Below are positions 8,527 through 17,166 of a stretch of DNA of 34,240 nt, one piece after another. The stretch covers positions 1 through 34,240 of the forward strand of contig JAUSNJ010000009.1 of the NCBI GenBank assembly GCA_030645355.1, read 5' to 3'. The translations under genes were made by a program, and so were the position numbers. Source of the DNA: Rhodoferax sp. (GTDB taxonomy: Bacteria; Pseudomonadota; Gammaproteobacteria; Burkholderiales; Burkholderiaceae_C). Numbering within the stretch: the stretch's first letter is position 1; the number at the start of each line of letters is the position of its first letter. Below the pieces are notes generated by a model. The model had not been told where the DNA came from. It was given only the letters and a program-made list of their open reading frames with translations, and did no database searches.

Positions 8527-9672
8527 TTACTTCGCAATCGTCCAGTCGTTGTTCTTGATCTCCAGCATCAAAAACGCGGAGAGGTCCAAGCCCATGTGGT
8601 CCGTGGCGGACATATTGACCTTGCCGCCGGTGCCGATGAAGCCCTTGGTAGCCTCAATCGCGTCGCGCACCTTGGCCTTGTCGGTGCCGCCGGCGCGCTT
8701 GATGGCGTCCACCGCCAGCATCAGGCCGTCATAGGCATGGCCTCCAAAGGACGACACGTCGGTTTTCCAGCGGGCTTCAAAGGCCTTGGCATAACCTTCG
8801 GCCACGGCCTTCTGCGGGTCGGTGGCAGGCAACTTGCTGGCCACCAGCAACGCGGCTGCCGGCAGGCGCACACCTTCGGCGGCCGGACCAGCGAGTTTGA
8901 TGAACTCTTCAGAGGCCACACCATGGGCGTGGTACAGCGGCAAAGTCATGCCGAGTTGCTTGTAGCTCTTGGTAGCAATCGCCGGACCTTGTCCCAGGCC
9001 AAAGATGAACACGGCCTGCACGCCGGGCGTGTTGCGAATCTTGGTGAGTTGCGGACTCATGTCCGTGTCTTTGGGGCCATAGGACTCATTGGCCACCAGG
9101 GTGATGCCGTACTTGGCCGCCACCCCTTCGGTTTCCTTTTTTCCGGATTGACCAAAGCCACTGGTTTCAGAGAACAGCGCCACGTTGGTCAAACCGCGCT
9201 TTTTCATGTCTTCAAACACCTTTTCAGCCGCCATGCGGTCGGTGTGGGGCATTTTGAAAATCCACTTCTTGACGGGCTCGACGATCACCACGGCACCCGC
9301 CAGGGAGATAAAGGGCACACCGGCCTTGTCGACCAGCGGAGCCATCGACATGGTGGAACCGGTGGTGGTGCCGCCCACAATGATGTCGACCTTGTCGTCG
9401 TCTATCAGACGTTTGGCAAAACCATTGGCCTTGCTCGCATCACTGCCGTCGTCGTAATGCACCAACTCCAGTTGGCGACCCAGCACGCCGCCCTTTTTGT
9501 TGATGTCTTCCACATACATCTGCAGGGTTTTCAGCTCGGGGTCGCCAAGGAAGGCGGCGGGGCCTGTGACGGACAGAATCGAACCAATCTTGATCGGATC
9601 GGCGGCAAAAGCAGCCAATGCACCAACGGCCAAGGCCGCACCAACCGCCAGTTTTTTCAAAGTGAATTTCAT
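8527..9672 (-). CDS. LivK-type periplasmic substrate-binding protein of an ABC transporter
   Basis: This 381-residue protein has a clear Sec signal peptide (MKFTLKKLAVGAALAVGALA, likely cut after AFA near residue 23). The mature part is a type I periplasmic binding protein of the branched-chain amino acid family: IKIGSILSVTGPAAFLGDPE, VLGRQLELVHYDDGSDASKA, DIIVGGTTTGSTMSMAPL. Such proteins in aromatic gene clusters often bind aromatic acids rather than amino acids. Here it lies inside the paa genes, between paaJ and the hydratase, and is probably the partner of LivHMGF encoded at 18164-22069. The ligand is not readable from sequence; phenylacetate or a relative is the inference. An AAGGAG-type site precedes the ATG (minus strand, about 9674-9682). 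Confidence 0.92.
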   Translation of the reverse strand: MKFTLKKLAVGAALAVGALAAFAADPIKIGSILSVTGPAAFLGDPELKTLQMYVEDINKKGGVLGRQLELVHYDDGSDASKANGFAKRLIDDDKVDIIVGGTTTGSTMSMAPLVDKAGVPFISLAGAVVIVEPVKKWIFKMPHTDRMAAEKVFEDMKKRGLTNVALFSETSGFGQSGKKETEGVAAKYGITLVANESYGPKDTDMSPQLTKIRNTPGVQAVFIFGLGQGPAIATKSYKQLGMTLPLYHAHGVASEEFIKLAGPAAEGVRLPAAALLVASKLPATDPQKAVAEGYAKAFEARWKTDVSSFGGHAYDGLMLAVDAIKRAGGTDKAKVRDAIEATKGFIGTGGKVNMSATDHMGLDLSAFLMLEIKNNDWTIAK

Positions 9673-9705
9673 CGTTTTGTCTCCTTCAGGGTTAAAAATA
9701 TTCCG

Positions 9706-10911
9706 TCACACGCGCTCTATCACCAGGGCAATACCTTGCCCGACACCAATGCACATCGTGCAAAGCGCATAACGCCCGCCACGCCGTGCCAGTTCATACA
9801 TGGCGGTGGTCACCAGCCGCGCACCGCTCATGCCCAAGGGATGACCCAGCGCGATCGCACCACCATTGGGGTTGACGCGCCCTTCGTCGTCACGCAAGCC
9901 CAGGTCGCGCAGCACCGCCAGGCCTTGCGCCGCAAAGGCTTCGTTCAGCTCAATCACATCCATCTGGTCAAGGTTCAAGCCCGCTTTTGCCAGCACTTTG
10001 CGTACGGCGGGTGCCGGGCCAAACCCCATGATGCGCGGAGCCACACCGGCCACTGCCATCGCCACAATGCGCGCCTTAGGGGTCAGCCCGTTGGCGCGCA
10101 CGCTGGCGGCACTGGCGATCAGCAAGGCGCACGCACCGTCGTTCACGCCCGAGGCGTTGCCCGCCGTCACCGATAAATCGGGGCCGTTGATGCCCTTGAG
10201 TTGGGACAGCATGTCCGGCGTGGTATCGGGGCGCGGATGCTCGTCGGTGTCAACCACGATCGGGTCGCCTTTCTTGCGCGGAATCACCACCGGTATCAAC
10301 TCATCCGCAAAACGCCCGGCGGCGTGCGCGGTCGCCCAGCGCTGCTGGGATCGCAACGCAAACGCATCCTGGTCGGCGCGCGAGATGTTGAAGTCCGTGG
10401 CCACGTTGTCAGCCGTTTGCGGCATCGAATGCGTGTCATAGAGCTTTTTCATCAACGGGTTGGCAAAGCGCCAGCCGATGGTGGTGTCATAGATTGCGGC
10501 GCTGCGCGAGTAGGCGCTTTCTGCCTTGCCCATGACAAAGGGCGCGCGCGACATGCTCTCCACACCACCGGCAATCATCAAGTCTGTCTCGCCGGATTTG
10601 ATGGCGCGGGCTGCCATGCCAACGCAGTCCAGCGACGAGCCGCACAAGCGGTTGACCGTGGTGCCAGGCACTTCCACCGGCAGCCCGGCCAACAAGCCGG
10701 CCATGCGCGCCACATTGCGGTTGTCTTCCCCGGCCTGGTTGGCGCACCCAAAAATGATGTCATCCACGCTGCCCCAGTTGACCTGGGGGTTGCGTTCCAT
10801 CAGTGCCTTGATGGGGATGGCGGCCAAGTCGTCCGCGCGAACGCCTGCCAGGGCGCCGCCATAGCGACCAATCGGAGTGCGAACGGCGTCGCAGATAAAA
10901 GCTTCAGTCAT
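9706..10911 (-). CDS. paaJ: PaaJ, 3-oxoadipyl-CoA / 3-oxo-5,6-dehydrosuberyl-CoA thiolase
   Basis: This thiolase cleaves 3-oxo-5,6-dehydrosuberyl-CoA and, in a second round, 3-oxoadipyl-CoA, giving acetyl-CoA and finally succinyl-CoA. The 401 residues match the PaaJ/PcaF family end to end: start MTEAFICDAVRTPIGRYGGA, nucleophile Cys90 in VNRLCGSSLD, His357 in ALGHPLGMSG, and Cys387 in CTMCIGVGQG. Length is exactly that of the E. coli enzyme. PcaF of the beta-ketoadipate pathway has the same fold and motifs; the position between paaK and the hydratase favours PaaJ. No strong ribosome-binding site precedes the ATG at 10911. The 108-bp gap to paaK is unusually long for this string and holds a dispersed repeat. 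Confidence 0.95.
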   Translation of the reverse strand: MTEAFICDAVRTPIGRYGGALAGVRADDLAAIPIKALMERNPQVNWGSVDDIIFGCANQAGEDNRNVARMAGLLAGLPVEVPGTTVNRLCGSSLDCVGMAARAIKSGETDLMIAGGVESMSRAPFVMGKAESAYSRSAAIYDTTIGWRFANPLMKKLYDTHSMPQTADNVATDFNISRADQDAFALRSQQRWATAHAAGRFADELIPVVIPRKKGDPIVVDTDEHPRPDTTPDMLSQLKGINGPDLSVTAGNASGVNDGACALLIASAASVRANGLTPKARIVAMAVAGVAPRIMGFGPAPAVRKVLAKAGLNLDQMDVIELNEAFAAQGLAVLRDLGLRDDEGRVNPNGGAIALGHPLGMSGARLVTTAMYELARRGGRYALCTMCIGVGQGIALVIERV

Positions 10912-10936
10912 ACATTGCGTGATTCGTCACGTCCAT

Positions 10937-10990
10937 TTGCTATCAAAAACAGAGCTGCTCGCGTTTATTTGATGAGGGCTATAGCACGAA
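10937..10990 (+). repeat. Dispersed intergenic repeat, copy 1 (TTGCTAT-N30-GAGGGCTA)
   Basis: TTGCTAT (10937-10943), exactly 30 nt, then GAGGGCTA (10974-10981), followed by a GCAC-type tail. It lies in the gap between paaK and paaJ, inverted relative to transcription of the paa genes. The same spacing and end motifs occur at 26584 and 29264. In this copy the inner stem (GCTAT-N7-AGAGC) is imperfect. I recall similar short elements between genes in other Comamonadaceae genomes; that is memory, not a search. Confidence 0.8.
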
Positions 10991-11020
10991 AAGACTTACA
11001 ACGAGTTGGTATGTCGGGTG

Positions 11021-12346
11021 TCAAACCTGCTTGGGCCGCTCGTCAATCAGACGGCGCGCCTTGCCAGTCAGCGTGCGCGGAATCGTCTCAAATTCCAGCA
11101 CCGACACGCGGGTCGAAATGCCGACGATGGTCTTGATGTGGTGCTGCAACTCTTTGCTGATGACCGCCACGTCGGCCGGCGACAGCGTGCCCGACACCTC
11201 GCGCTGCAATTCGCACCGCACCTCAACGTTGTCCAGATGGCCGTCGCGGCTGAGCAGGATCTGGTAGTTGCCCGAAAGCCGCTTGTCACGCAGGATTTGC
11301 TCTTCAATCTGGCTGGGGAATACGTTGACACCGCGCACGATCAGCATGTCGTCCGAGCGGCCCGTGATCTTGCCCATGCGCCGGAACGAACGCGAGGTGG
11401 GAGGCAGCAAGCGTGTCAGGTCGCGGGTGCGGTAACGGATCACCGGAAAAGCCTCCTTGGACAGCGAGGTAAACACCAGTTCACCGTCCTCGCCGTCGGG
11501 CACCACTTCCCCGGTTTCGGGATCGATGATCTCGGGGTAGAAATGGTCTTCCCAGATGACCGGGCCGTCCTTGGACTCGATGCATTCGCAGGCCACGCCC
11601 GGTCCCATGACTTCGGTGAGGCCGTAGATGTCAATGGCGTCGATGCCCAGCTTGCGCTCGATCTCTTTGCGCATGCCCTCACCCCAGGGTTCGGCACCAA
11701 AAATACCCACTTTCAAGGAGATTTGATCGGGCGTGATGCCCAGACGCTCGAACTCTTCGGCAATCACCAGCGAGTAGCTGGGGGTGACCATGATGATCTG
11801 CGGCTGAAAGTCCACGATCTGCTGCACCTGCTTTTCGGTCTGACCGCCCGACATCGGCACCACGGTGCAGCCCAGGCGTTCGGCACCGTAATGCGCGCCC
11901 AGGCCGCCGGTGAACATGCCATAGCCGTAGGCGTTGTGCAGCATGTCGCCAGCACGGCCACCGGCCGCGCGGATGGAACGCGCCACCAGGTTGGCCCAGT
12001 TGTCGATGTCTTGCAGCGTGTAGCCAACCACGATGGATTTGCCCGTGGTGCCCGATGACGCATGCAGACGGGCAATCTTGTCGCGCGGTACGGCAAACAA
12101 GCCAAACGGATAGTTGTCGCGCAAGGCGGTTTTGGTCATGAATGGAAACTTGGCCAGGTCAGCCAGGCTCTTCAGGTCGTCGGGGTGCACGCCTTTCTCA
12201 TCAAAGGCCTTTTTGTGCAGGGGTACGTTGTCATAGGCGTGTCGGAGCGACCACTTCAGTCGCTGCAATTGCAGGGCAGAGATTTCGTCGCGACTGGCGG
12301 TCTCGATGGCGTCGAGTTCGCCGGGTTGGGGGGCTTTGACGGTCAT
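11021..12346 (-). CDS. paaK: PaaK, phenylacetate-CoA ligase
   Basis: PaaK is the entry step: it activates phenylacetate with ATP and CoA to phenylacetyl-CoA. The 441 residues show the ANL-superfamily layout, with the phosphate-binding loop ASSGTTGKS at 96-104, the aromatic-acid site region HNAYGYGMFTGGLG, the adenine motif DIYGLTEVMGPG, and a C-terminal domain with MLIVRGVNVFPSQIEE and the lysine near the end in RTLTGKARRLID. The length is typical (about 437). A strong ribosome-binding site (GAGGAGA) lies about 7 nt before the ATG at 12346. It follows paaI after 54 bp. Confidence 0.97.
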   Translation of the reverse strand: MTVKAPQPGELDAIETASRDEISALQLQRLKWSLRHAYDNVPLHKKAFDEKGVHPDDLKSLADLAKFPFMTKTALRDNYPFGLFAVPRDKIARLHASSGTTGKSIVVGYTLQDIDNWANLVARSIRAAGGRAGDMLHNAYGYGMFTGGLGAHYGAERLGCTVVPMSGGQTEKQVQQIVDFQPQIIMVTPSYSLVIAEEFERLGITPDQISLKVGIFGAEPWGEGMRKEIERKLGIDAIDIYGLTEVMGPGVACECIESKDGPVIWEDHFYPEIIDPETGEVVPDGEDGELVFTSLSKEAFPVIRYRTRDLTRLLPPTSRSFRRMGKITGRSDDMLIVRGVNVFPSQIEEQILRDKRLSGNYQILLSRDGHLDNVEVRCELQREVSGTLSPADVAVISKELQHHIKTIVGISTRVSVLEFETIPRTLTGKARRLIDERPKQV

Positions 12347-12400
12347 GTCGGTCTCCTCTGGAACAGCTTGGATAGTTGAAAAGGGAATGGTCGGCGGTGC

Positions 12401-12877
12401 TCAGGCAGTGGCATCAGCCTGCAGCAGACCGGCGATGACCTCGCCTTTGATGCGGTAGCTCTTGCCCCGGAACAGGGCTACGGTCTTCCCGCTGCGGGTG
12501 CGCACGGTGATGTCATACACACCGGTGCGCCCGGACAGCGAGCGCTCCACCGCTTCGGCTTCCAGTACATCCCCTTCGCGTGCCGGGGCCAGAAAGTCGA
12601 TGTGGCAGGCGGACGCCACGGTGTTCTGGTTGTAGCTGTTGCAGGCAAAGGCAAAGGCGCTGTCGGCCAGGGTGAACATGAAGCCGCCATGACACATGTG
12701 GTGGCCATTGACCATGTCGCCGCGCACTGCCATGGTGATCAGGGCATAGCCAGGCTTGACGTGCACAATTTCCATTCCCAGACCCTGCGTGGCGCGGTCA
12801 CGCGCCCACATGGCTTGGGTCACCGCATCGGCCAGTGCCTGTGGGTCAGAGGGAAGTTCCGTCAAAAGATCGGTCAT
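12401..12877 (-). CDS. paaI: PaaI, hot-dog fold hydroxyphenylacetyl-CoA thioesterase
   Basis: PaaI hydrolyses ring-hydroxylated phenylacetyl-CoA esters and works as a release valve for the pathway. The 158 residues contain the 4HBT hot-dog motif NGHHMCHGGFMFTLADSAFA at 58-77, with the catalytic-type Asp72, followed by YDITVRTRSGKTVALFRGKS. E. coli PaaI has 140 residues. The frame is open for 43 codons further upstream, but I take the ATG at 12877: it starts the conserved protein (MTDLLTELPSDPQ), has AGAAGG before it, and overlaps the paaH TGA as ATGA. Confidence 0.95.
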   Translation of the reverse strand: MTDLLTELPSDPQALADAVTQAMWARDRATQGLGMEIVHVKPGYALITMAVRGDMVNGHHMCHGGFMFTLADSAFAFACNSYNQNTVASACHIDFLAPAREGDVLEAEAVERSLSGRTGVYDITVRTRSGKTVALFRGKSYRIKGEVIAGLLQADATA

Positions 12878-14397
12878 GAAAAAGCCTTCTGTGCAAATAC
12901 GTGGTGTTGGATAAGGGGCGAAGTGCGGTAGCGGTCTTCGCCATAGGTGTGGGTCAGGTGCCCGAGTACGGTTTGAATCCGCTCCAGGCCAACGGCGTCG
13001 CCCCAAGCCAGCGGGCCGCAGGGGTAATTGACGCCCAGGCGCATGGCGGTGTCCACAGAAGGCGCGTCACACACGCCCTGGTTGACGGCATCCGCCGCCT
13101 CGTTGGCCAGCATGGCGACGGTGCGCATGACGATAAGCCCAGGGATGTCCTGCAGCACCGACACCGCAAAGCCTGCCGCTTGCATCAGGCCAACCGCCGC
13201 GTCGGCGGCAGCCGGGTCGCACTGTGCGGCCACGCTCACGCCCAGGCGGGTGGCGCGGGTGTAGTCCAGTGCCAGGTCGATCAGCACGGTATTGGGCGTT
13301 TCGGTCTCGAACGCGCAGCGTGTAGCGGTGCGACCATCGGTGACGCGCAGCGTGGCATCACCGGCTGTGGCCAATGTCGCGGCCGAGTCTGGCGCCTGGG
13401 TGTAGCTGACATGGTTGGCTTGCAGGCGTTTTACCAGTGCCTGGGCCGCAGCAGATTGGCCGAACACCACGATGTCAGTCGGTGTGGATTGCGCTGGGGC
13501 GGTCGCTGGCAAGGGCTTGTCGGCACCCGCCTGATAACTGTAAAATCCCCGACCGGATTTTTTGCCGAAAAAACCGGCGTCGACCAGGTCTTGCTGAATC
13601 AGCGAGGGCAAAAAGCGCGGGTCGTTAAAAAACGCCCGCCAGACCGAGTTGGTGACCGCAAAATTGACATCATGGCCAATCATGTCCATCAACTCAAACG
13701 GACCCATGCGAAAGCCACCAGCCTCGCGGCAGCAGGCATCCAGCGTGGCGCAGTCGGCTCCGCCTTCGGTCAGCACCCGCAAGGCTTCGGCGTAATATGG
13801 ACGGGCGACCCGGTTGACGATGAAGCCAGGGGTGGACTTGGCCTGCACCGGGGTTTTTCCCCAGGCTGCAGCGGTGGCAAACAGGGTGTTGGCAACCTCT
13901 GGCCGGGTCGCCAGACCGGACACCACTTCCACCAGTGCCATCAGCGGCGCCGGATTGAAGAAGTGCAAGCCCGCAAGGCGCTGCGGACTCTTCAATGCCG
14001 CGCCAATCGCGGTGATCGAGATGGACGACGTGTTGGTCGCCAATATGCAGCCATCGGACACCAGGGCTTCCAGATCGGAAAACAGCTTTTGCTTGATCTG
14101 CAGGTTTTCCAGTATGGCTTCCACCACCAGACCGGCATCCGCCAGGTCATTCAGTTGTGCTACAGCCATCAGTCGGTTACCTGCATCCTGCGCCGCAAGC
14201 TGGCTCATCTTGCCCTTTGCCACCATTTTTTCAAATTGGACACGGATTCCCGCAACGGCTTGTGCTGCTGCATCCGGACGGGTGTCGTGCAACTTCACCG
14301 TGTGCCCGGCTGCGGCTGCCACCTGGGCAATACCGGCACCCATGGCACCGGCACCAATCACGGCGACCACGGTTTGCGTGGAAAGCGCTTGGGTCAT
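12874..14397 (-). CDS. paaH: PaaH, 3-hydroxyadipyl-CoA dehydrogenase
   Basis: PaaH oxidises 3-hydroxyadipyl-CoA to 3-oxoadipyl-CoA with NAD+. The 507-residue protein starts with a Rossmann fold (VVAVIGAGAMGAGIAQ, about residues 11-26). It continues with ATNTSSISITAIG, the catalytic HFFNPAPLMALVEVV and the dimer domain (TPGFIVNRVARPYYAEALRV, GPFELMDMIGHDVN). A second 3-hydroxyacyl-CoA dehydrogenase C-terminal domain follows (about 410-500: RTVAMLANEAADAVNQGV, LGVNYPCGPLAWGD). This duplicated C-terminal layout is the PaaH pattern (E. coli 475). The start at 14397 is preferred over an upstream in-frame ATG inside paaG. Only 4 bp separate it from the paaG stop, and the overlap with paaI is ATGA. 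Confidence 0.95.
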   Translation of the reverse strand: MTQALSTQTVVAVIGAGAMGAGIAQVAAAAGHTVKLHDTRPDAAAQAVAGIRVQFEKMVAKGKMSQLAAQDAGNRLMAVAQLNDLADAGLVVEAILENLQIKQKLFSDLEALVSDGCILATNTSSISITAIGAALKSPQRLAGLHFFNPAPLMALVEVVSGLATRPEVANTLFATAAAWGKTPVQAKSTPGFIVNRVARPYYAEALRVLTEGGADCATLDACCREAGGFRMGPFELMDMIGHDVNFAVTNSVWRAFFNDPRFLPSLIQQDLVDAGFFGKKSGRGFYSYQAGADKPLPATAPAQSTPTDIVVFGQSAAAQALVKRLQANHVSYTQAPDSAATLATAGDATLRVTDGRTATRCAFETETPNTVLIDLALDYTRATRLGVSVAAQCDPAAADAAVGLMQAAGFAVSVLQDIPGLIVMRTVAMLANEAADAVNQGVCDAPSVDTAMRLGVNYPCGPLAWGDAVGLERIQTVLGHLTHTYGEDRYRTSPLIQHHVFAQKAFS

Positions 14398-14401
14398 GGT
14401 T

Positions 14402-15196
14402 TTAATTTCCAGTGAACTTGGGCGCACGCTTTTCCATGAAGGCGGCCACCCCTTCTGCGTAGTCCGGGCTCCAACCCAGTTCGCGCATGTAGCCAGCTTC
14501 CATGCTGAGCTGCTGTTCCAGCGTGTGGTTGGGTGCGGCGTGCATGGCTGCGCGGGTACGCACGAGCGCCTTTGTTGGCATGGCGGCCAGCTGGGCCGCC
14601 AACTTGTCGACGGTGGCTGCCAAGTCGGAATCTTCGACCACTTGCCAGATCAGCCCCCACTCCACAGCTTTTTCCGCTGGCAATTTGTCAGCCAACAATG
14701 CCAGTCCCATGGCACGGGCCATGCCGACGCGTTGTGGCAAAAACCAGGTACCACCGGTGTCGGGAATCAAACCAATTTTGCTGAAGGCCTGCAAAAACGA
14801 AGCCGACTTTGCAGCAATCACCAGATCGCATGCCAGCGCCAAACTCGCACCGGCCCCTGCCGCAATACCGTTGACCATGGCCACTGTCGGCACGCGCAGG
14901 TTTTGCAATGCCAACACCAGCGGCTTGTAGTTTTTCTCGACCACATTGCCAATATCGGGTTGCATTGGGCCCATGGCCATGTCGGGGTCGGCCAGATCTT
15001 GCCCGGCACAGAACCCCCGACCGGCACCGGTGATCACCAGCACGCGGATAGTCTTGTCCTCCTGCACCGTGTCCAGTGCGGCGCGCAGTTCTGCATGCAT
15101 GGCACCGGTGAAGCTGTTGAGCTTGTCCGGACGATTGAGCGTCAGGCGGGCAATGCCGCTGTCGCGCACCTCAAAGTGAATGTTCTGGTAAGTCAT
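14402..15196 (-). CDS. paaG: PaaG, ring-1,2-epoxyphenylacetyl-CoA isomerase
   Basis: PaaG converts the unstable epoxide to the seven-membered oxepin-CoA and also shifts the double bond in the later beta-oxidation. The 264 residues are a crotonase-fold protein with GRGFCAGQDLADPD (oxyanion hole and the Asp typical of PaaG), NGIAAGAGASLALACDLVIA, KIGLIPDTGGTWFLPQRVG, and the tail FMEKRAPKFTGN, very like the E. coli protein (262). The start at 15196 (MTYQNIHFEV) is chosen because AAAGG precedes it at good spacing. The 13 codons upstream do not look like part of the family. This is the second crotonase in the cluster; the one at 7711-8505 is different. Confidence 0.95.
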   Translation of the reverse strand: MTYQNIHFEVRDSGIARLTLNRPDKLNSFTGAMHAELRAALDTVQEDKTIRVLVITGAGRGFCAGQDLADPDMAMGPMQPDIGNVVEKNYKPLVLALQNLRVPTVAMVNGIAAGAGASLALACDLVIAAKSASFLQAFSKIGLIPDTGGTWFLPQRVGMARAMGLALLADKLPAEKAVEWGLIWQVVEDSDLAATVDKLAAQLAAMPTKALVRTRAAMHAAPNHTLEQQLSMEAGYMRELGWSPDYAEGVAAFMEKRAPKFTGN

Positions 15197-15215
15197 GGAA
15201 AGCCTTTGGGAACAG

Positions 15216-15440
15216 TTAGGTGTCTTGACGGGCAATGCGCATGGCTTCGCGCAGAACCGCGATGTCGCCTACATGGTTGGCCAGCAGCAACACCAGCTTC
15301 GCGTTGACCATGGCGCTTTGTTCGTCGTTCAGATCACGGTGGGTGTCAATCAGGGCTTCGTAAAAGTCGTCACCGGGCGTGAAGGCGTGAAAGTAACGCT
15401 TGCCCGGTTCATTGAAATTGGGTGACAGATTCAGGGCCAT
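15216..15440 (-). CDS. Small DUF2783-like protein next to a flavin monooxygenase
   Basis: A 74-residue protein starting MALNLSPNFNEPGKRYFHAF, with a strong site AAGGAG about 7 nt before the ATG at 15440. The sequence DDFYEALIDTHRDLNDEQSA and LVLLLANHVGDIAVLREAM suggests two amphipathic helices. From memory it resembles the DUF2783 family, small proteins of unknown function next to FAD-dependent oxidoreductases in proteobacteria. It lies 10 bp after the monooxygenase gene and 19 bp before paaG, so it is surely co-transcribed. A role as a small partner or regulator of the monooxygenase is only an inference. Confidence 0.8.
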   Translation of the reverse strand: MALNLSPNFNEPGKRYFHAFTPGDDFYEALIDTHRDLNDEQSAMVNAKLVLLLANHVGDIAVLREAMRIARQDT

Positions 15441-15450
15441 CGTGAACTCC

Positions 15451-17124
15451 TTATGGAAGGTTGCATGTGGCGCGGGCAAGTGCTGCCGCCACCTTGTCGG
15501 TATCCAGGGCGCGCCAGCGCGCAGCCACATGCTGGTCCGGGCGAATCAAGTAGGCTGTGCCCGCTTTGGCATCAAAGCGCTCGGCAAAGCGGCCGGCCCG
15601 GTCTTCCAGCACACGAATACCCTGGGGTGCAGCACCGGTCTTCTGAGACACCAGCACCAGTTCCGGTGCCAGGGGTCCACTGGCCAGCGTCTTGAATGTC
15701 TTCAAGAGCTCGGCACTGTCATGCGCCGGGTCTTTGACGTACAACAAAACCATAAAACGCCTGCCCACGTTGTCGAGCAGCCAGACATCCTGGCCTTGCG
15801 CCTGCATGGGGGCATCATCCATCGGTGCACCGGGCACCATGTCACCGCCAAACACATCGCTGTCTGGCGTGTTCAGGCTGGACTCGGTGAGGATGGCGGG
15901 CACTGACAAGCGCCCGGAGTTGACCAGGGCACGGGCAAAGCTGTGCTCACGCGCCAGGTTGAGGGTGGCATTGCGAATCATCAACGAGGTCTTGCTCTTG
16001 GGTGTGATGAAGTCGGTGGACCGGGTGGAGTTCATCAGGTTCTCGTCCGCGGCAAAAACCCGCTCTTCAGAGTAGCTATCCAACAGACTGCTTGGGGCCT
16101 TGCCTTCAATCACCAGCTTGAGCTTCCAGCACAGGTTGTCTGTGTCCTGAATGCCGGAGTTGGCACCCCGCGCGCCAAATGGTGACACCTGGTGCGCCGC
16201 ATCCCCCACAAACAGCACGTGGCCGTGTGTGAATGCATTCATGCGGCGGCACTGAAAGGTGTAGACACTGACCCATTCCAGTTCAAACTCACGCTCGTCA
16301 CCCAGCATGGCCTTGATGCGCGGGATGACTTTTTCAGGCTTCTTTTCTTCTTCAGGGTCTGCGTCCCAGCCCAACTGGAAGTCGATGCGGTACACGCTGT
16401 CAGACTGGCGGTGCAGCAGCACCGATTGCCCCGGGTGAAACGGTGGGTCAAACCAAAACCAGCGCTCATGCGGAAAGTCGGCCTTCATGACCACATCGGC
16501 GATCAAGAAGCGGTCCTTGAAAATCTTGCCGTCAATGTCCAGATTCATCATGCGGCGGATGCCACTGCGCGCACCGTCGGCCACTACCAGCCAGTCGGTT
16601 TCCACGGTGTAAATGCCGTCGGGCGTTTCCACCTGCAGCGTGGCACCATCCCCATGCTGGCTGACCGACACCACTTTGTTCTTGAAGCGCAGGTCCAGGT
16701 TGGGCAGTTCTTTGGCGCGCCTTACCTCGAACTCTTCCAGGTAATACTGCTGCAGGTTGATCATGCCGGGGCGTTTGTGGTCGGACTGTGGCAACAAATT
16801 GAAGTTGTATACCTCTTGCTCACGGAAGAATGTGCGTCCCACGTTCCAGCTCACGCCCTTGTCCACACAGGGCTGCCCAACACCGATGCGGTCCAGCACT
16901 TCGAGCGCACGCTTGGCGTAACACACGCCGCGCGAGCCGACCGACACAGTGTCATCGTCGTCGAGCACCACCACCGGCACGCCGGACTGTGCCAGTTCGA
17001 TGGCCGCCGCCAGGCCCACCGGGCCAGCGCCGACCACGACCACGGGGTAGCGTTGTTGGCCGCCACCGCTTTGTTCAGGCGGGCGGACGTACTCATATTT
17101 TGGGTATTGGTAGGTGCTCAGCAT
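15451..17124 (-). CDS. FAD-dependent aromatic monooxygenase (MhpA/PheA-like, group A)
   Basis: This 557-residue protein has the three motifs of class A flavoprotein hydroxylases: the dinucleotide fold VVVVGAGPVGLAAAIELA with GAGPVG at 32-37, the DG motif VVADGARSGIRR (Asp183-Gly184), and the GD motif HVLFVGDAAHQVSPFGARGA (Gly308-Asp309). The C-terminal part (about 400-557) looks like the thioredoxin-like domain found in MhpA and phenol hydroxylases. Such enzymes hydroxylate phenolic rings with NAD(P)H and O2. No such step exists in the standard paa pathway, so it may funnel a hydroxylated aryl acid or serve another compound. It lies 43 bp after the MBL gene and just before the DUF2783-like gene. 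The substrate cannot be read from sequence. Confidence 0.9.
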   Translation of the reverse strand: MLSTYQYPKYEYVRPPEQSGGGQQRYPVVVVGAGPVGLAAAIELAQSGVPVVVLDDDDTVSVGSRGVCYAKRALEVLDRIGVGQPCVDKGVSWNVGRTFFREQEVYNFNLLPQSDHKRPGMINLQQYYLEEFEVRRAKELPNLDLRFKNKVVSVSQHGDGATLQVETPDGIYTVETDWLVVADGARSGIRRMMNLDIDGKIFKDRFLIADVVMKADFPHERWFWFDPPFHPGQSVLLHRQSDSVYRIDFQLGWDADPEEEKKPEKVIPRIKAMLGDEREFELEWVSVYTFQCRRMNAFTHGHVLFVGDAAHQVSPFGARGANSGIQDTDNLCWKLKLVIEGKAPSSLLDSYSEERVFAADENLMNSTRSTDFITPKSKTSLMIRNATLNLAREHSFARALVNSGRLSVPAILTESSLNTPDSDVFGGDMVPGAPMDDAPMQAQGQDVWLLDNVGRRFMVLLYVKDPAHDSAELLKTFKTLASGPLAPELVLVSQKTGAAPQGIRVLEDRAGRFAERFDAKAGTAYLIRPDQHVAARWRALDTDKVAAALARATCNLP

Positions 17125-17166
17125 GCGTTTGTCTCTGTGTTTTATTTGTCGGTGAACGTCAGCTGC

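Noticed and set aside
8416..10176. Long plus-strand open frame of 586 codons opposite the binding protein and paaJ
   Set aside because: It lies antisense to two well-supported genes, is rich in His, Gly, Arg and Gln as expected for shadow frames in GC-rich DNA, and resembles no family.
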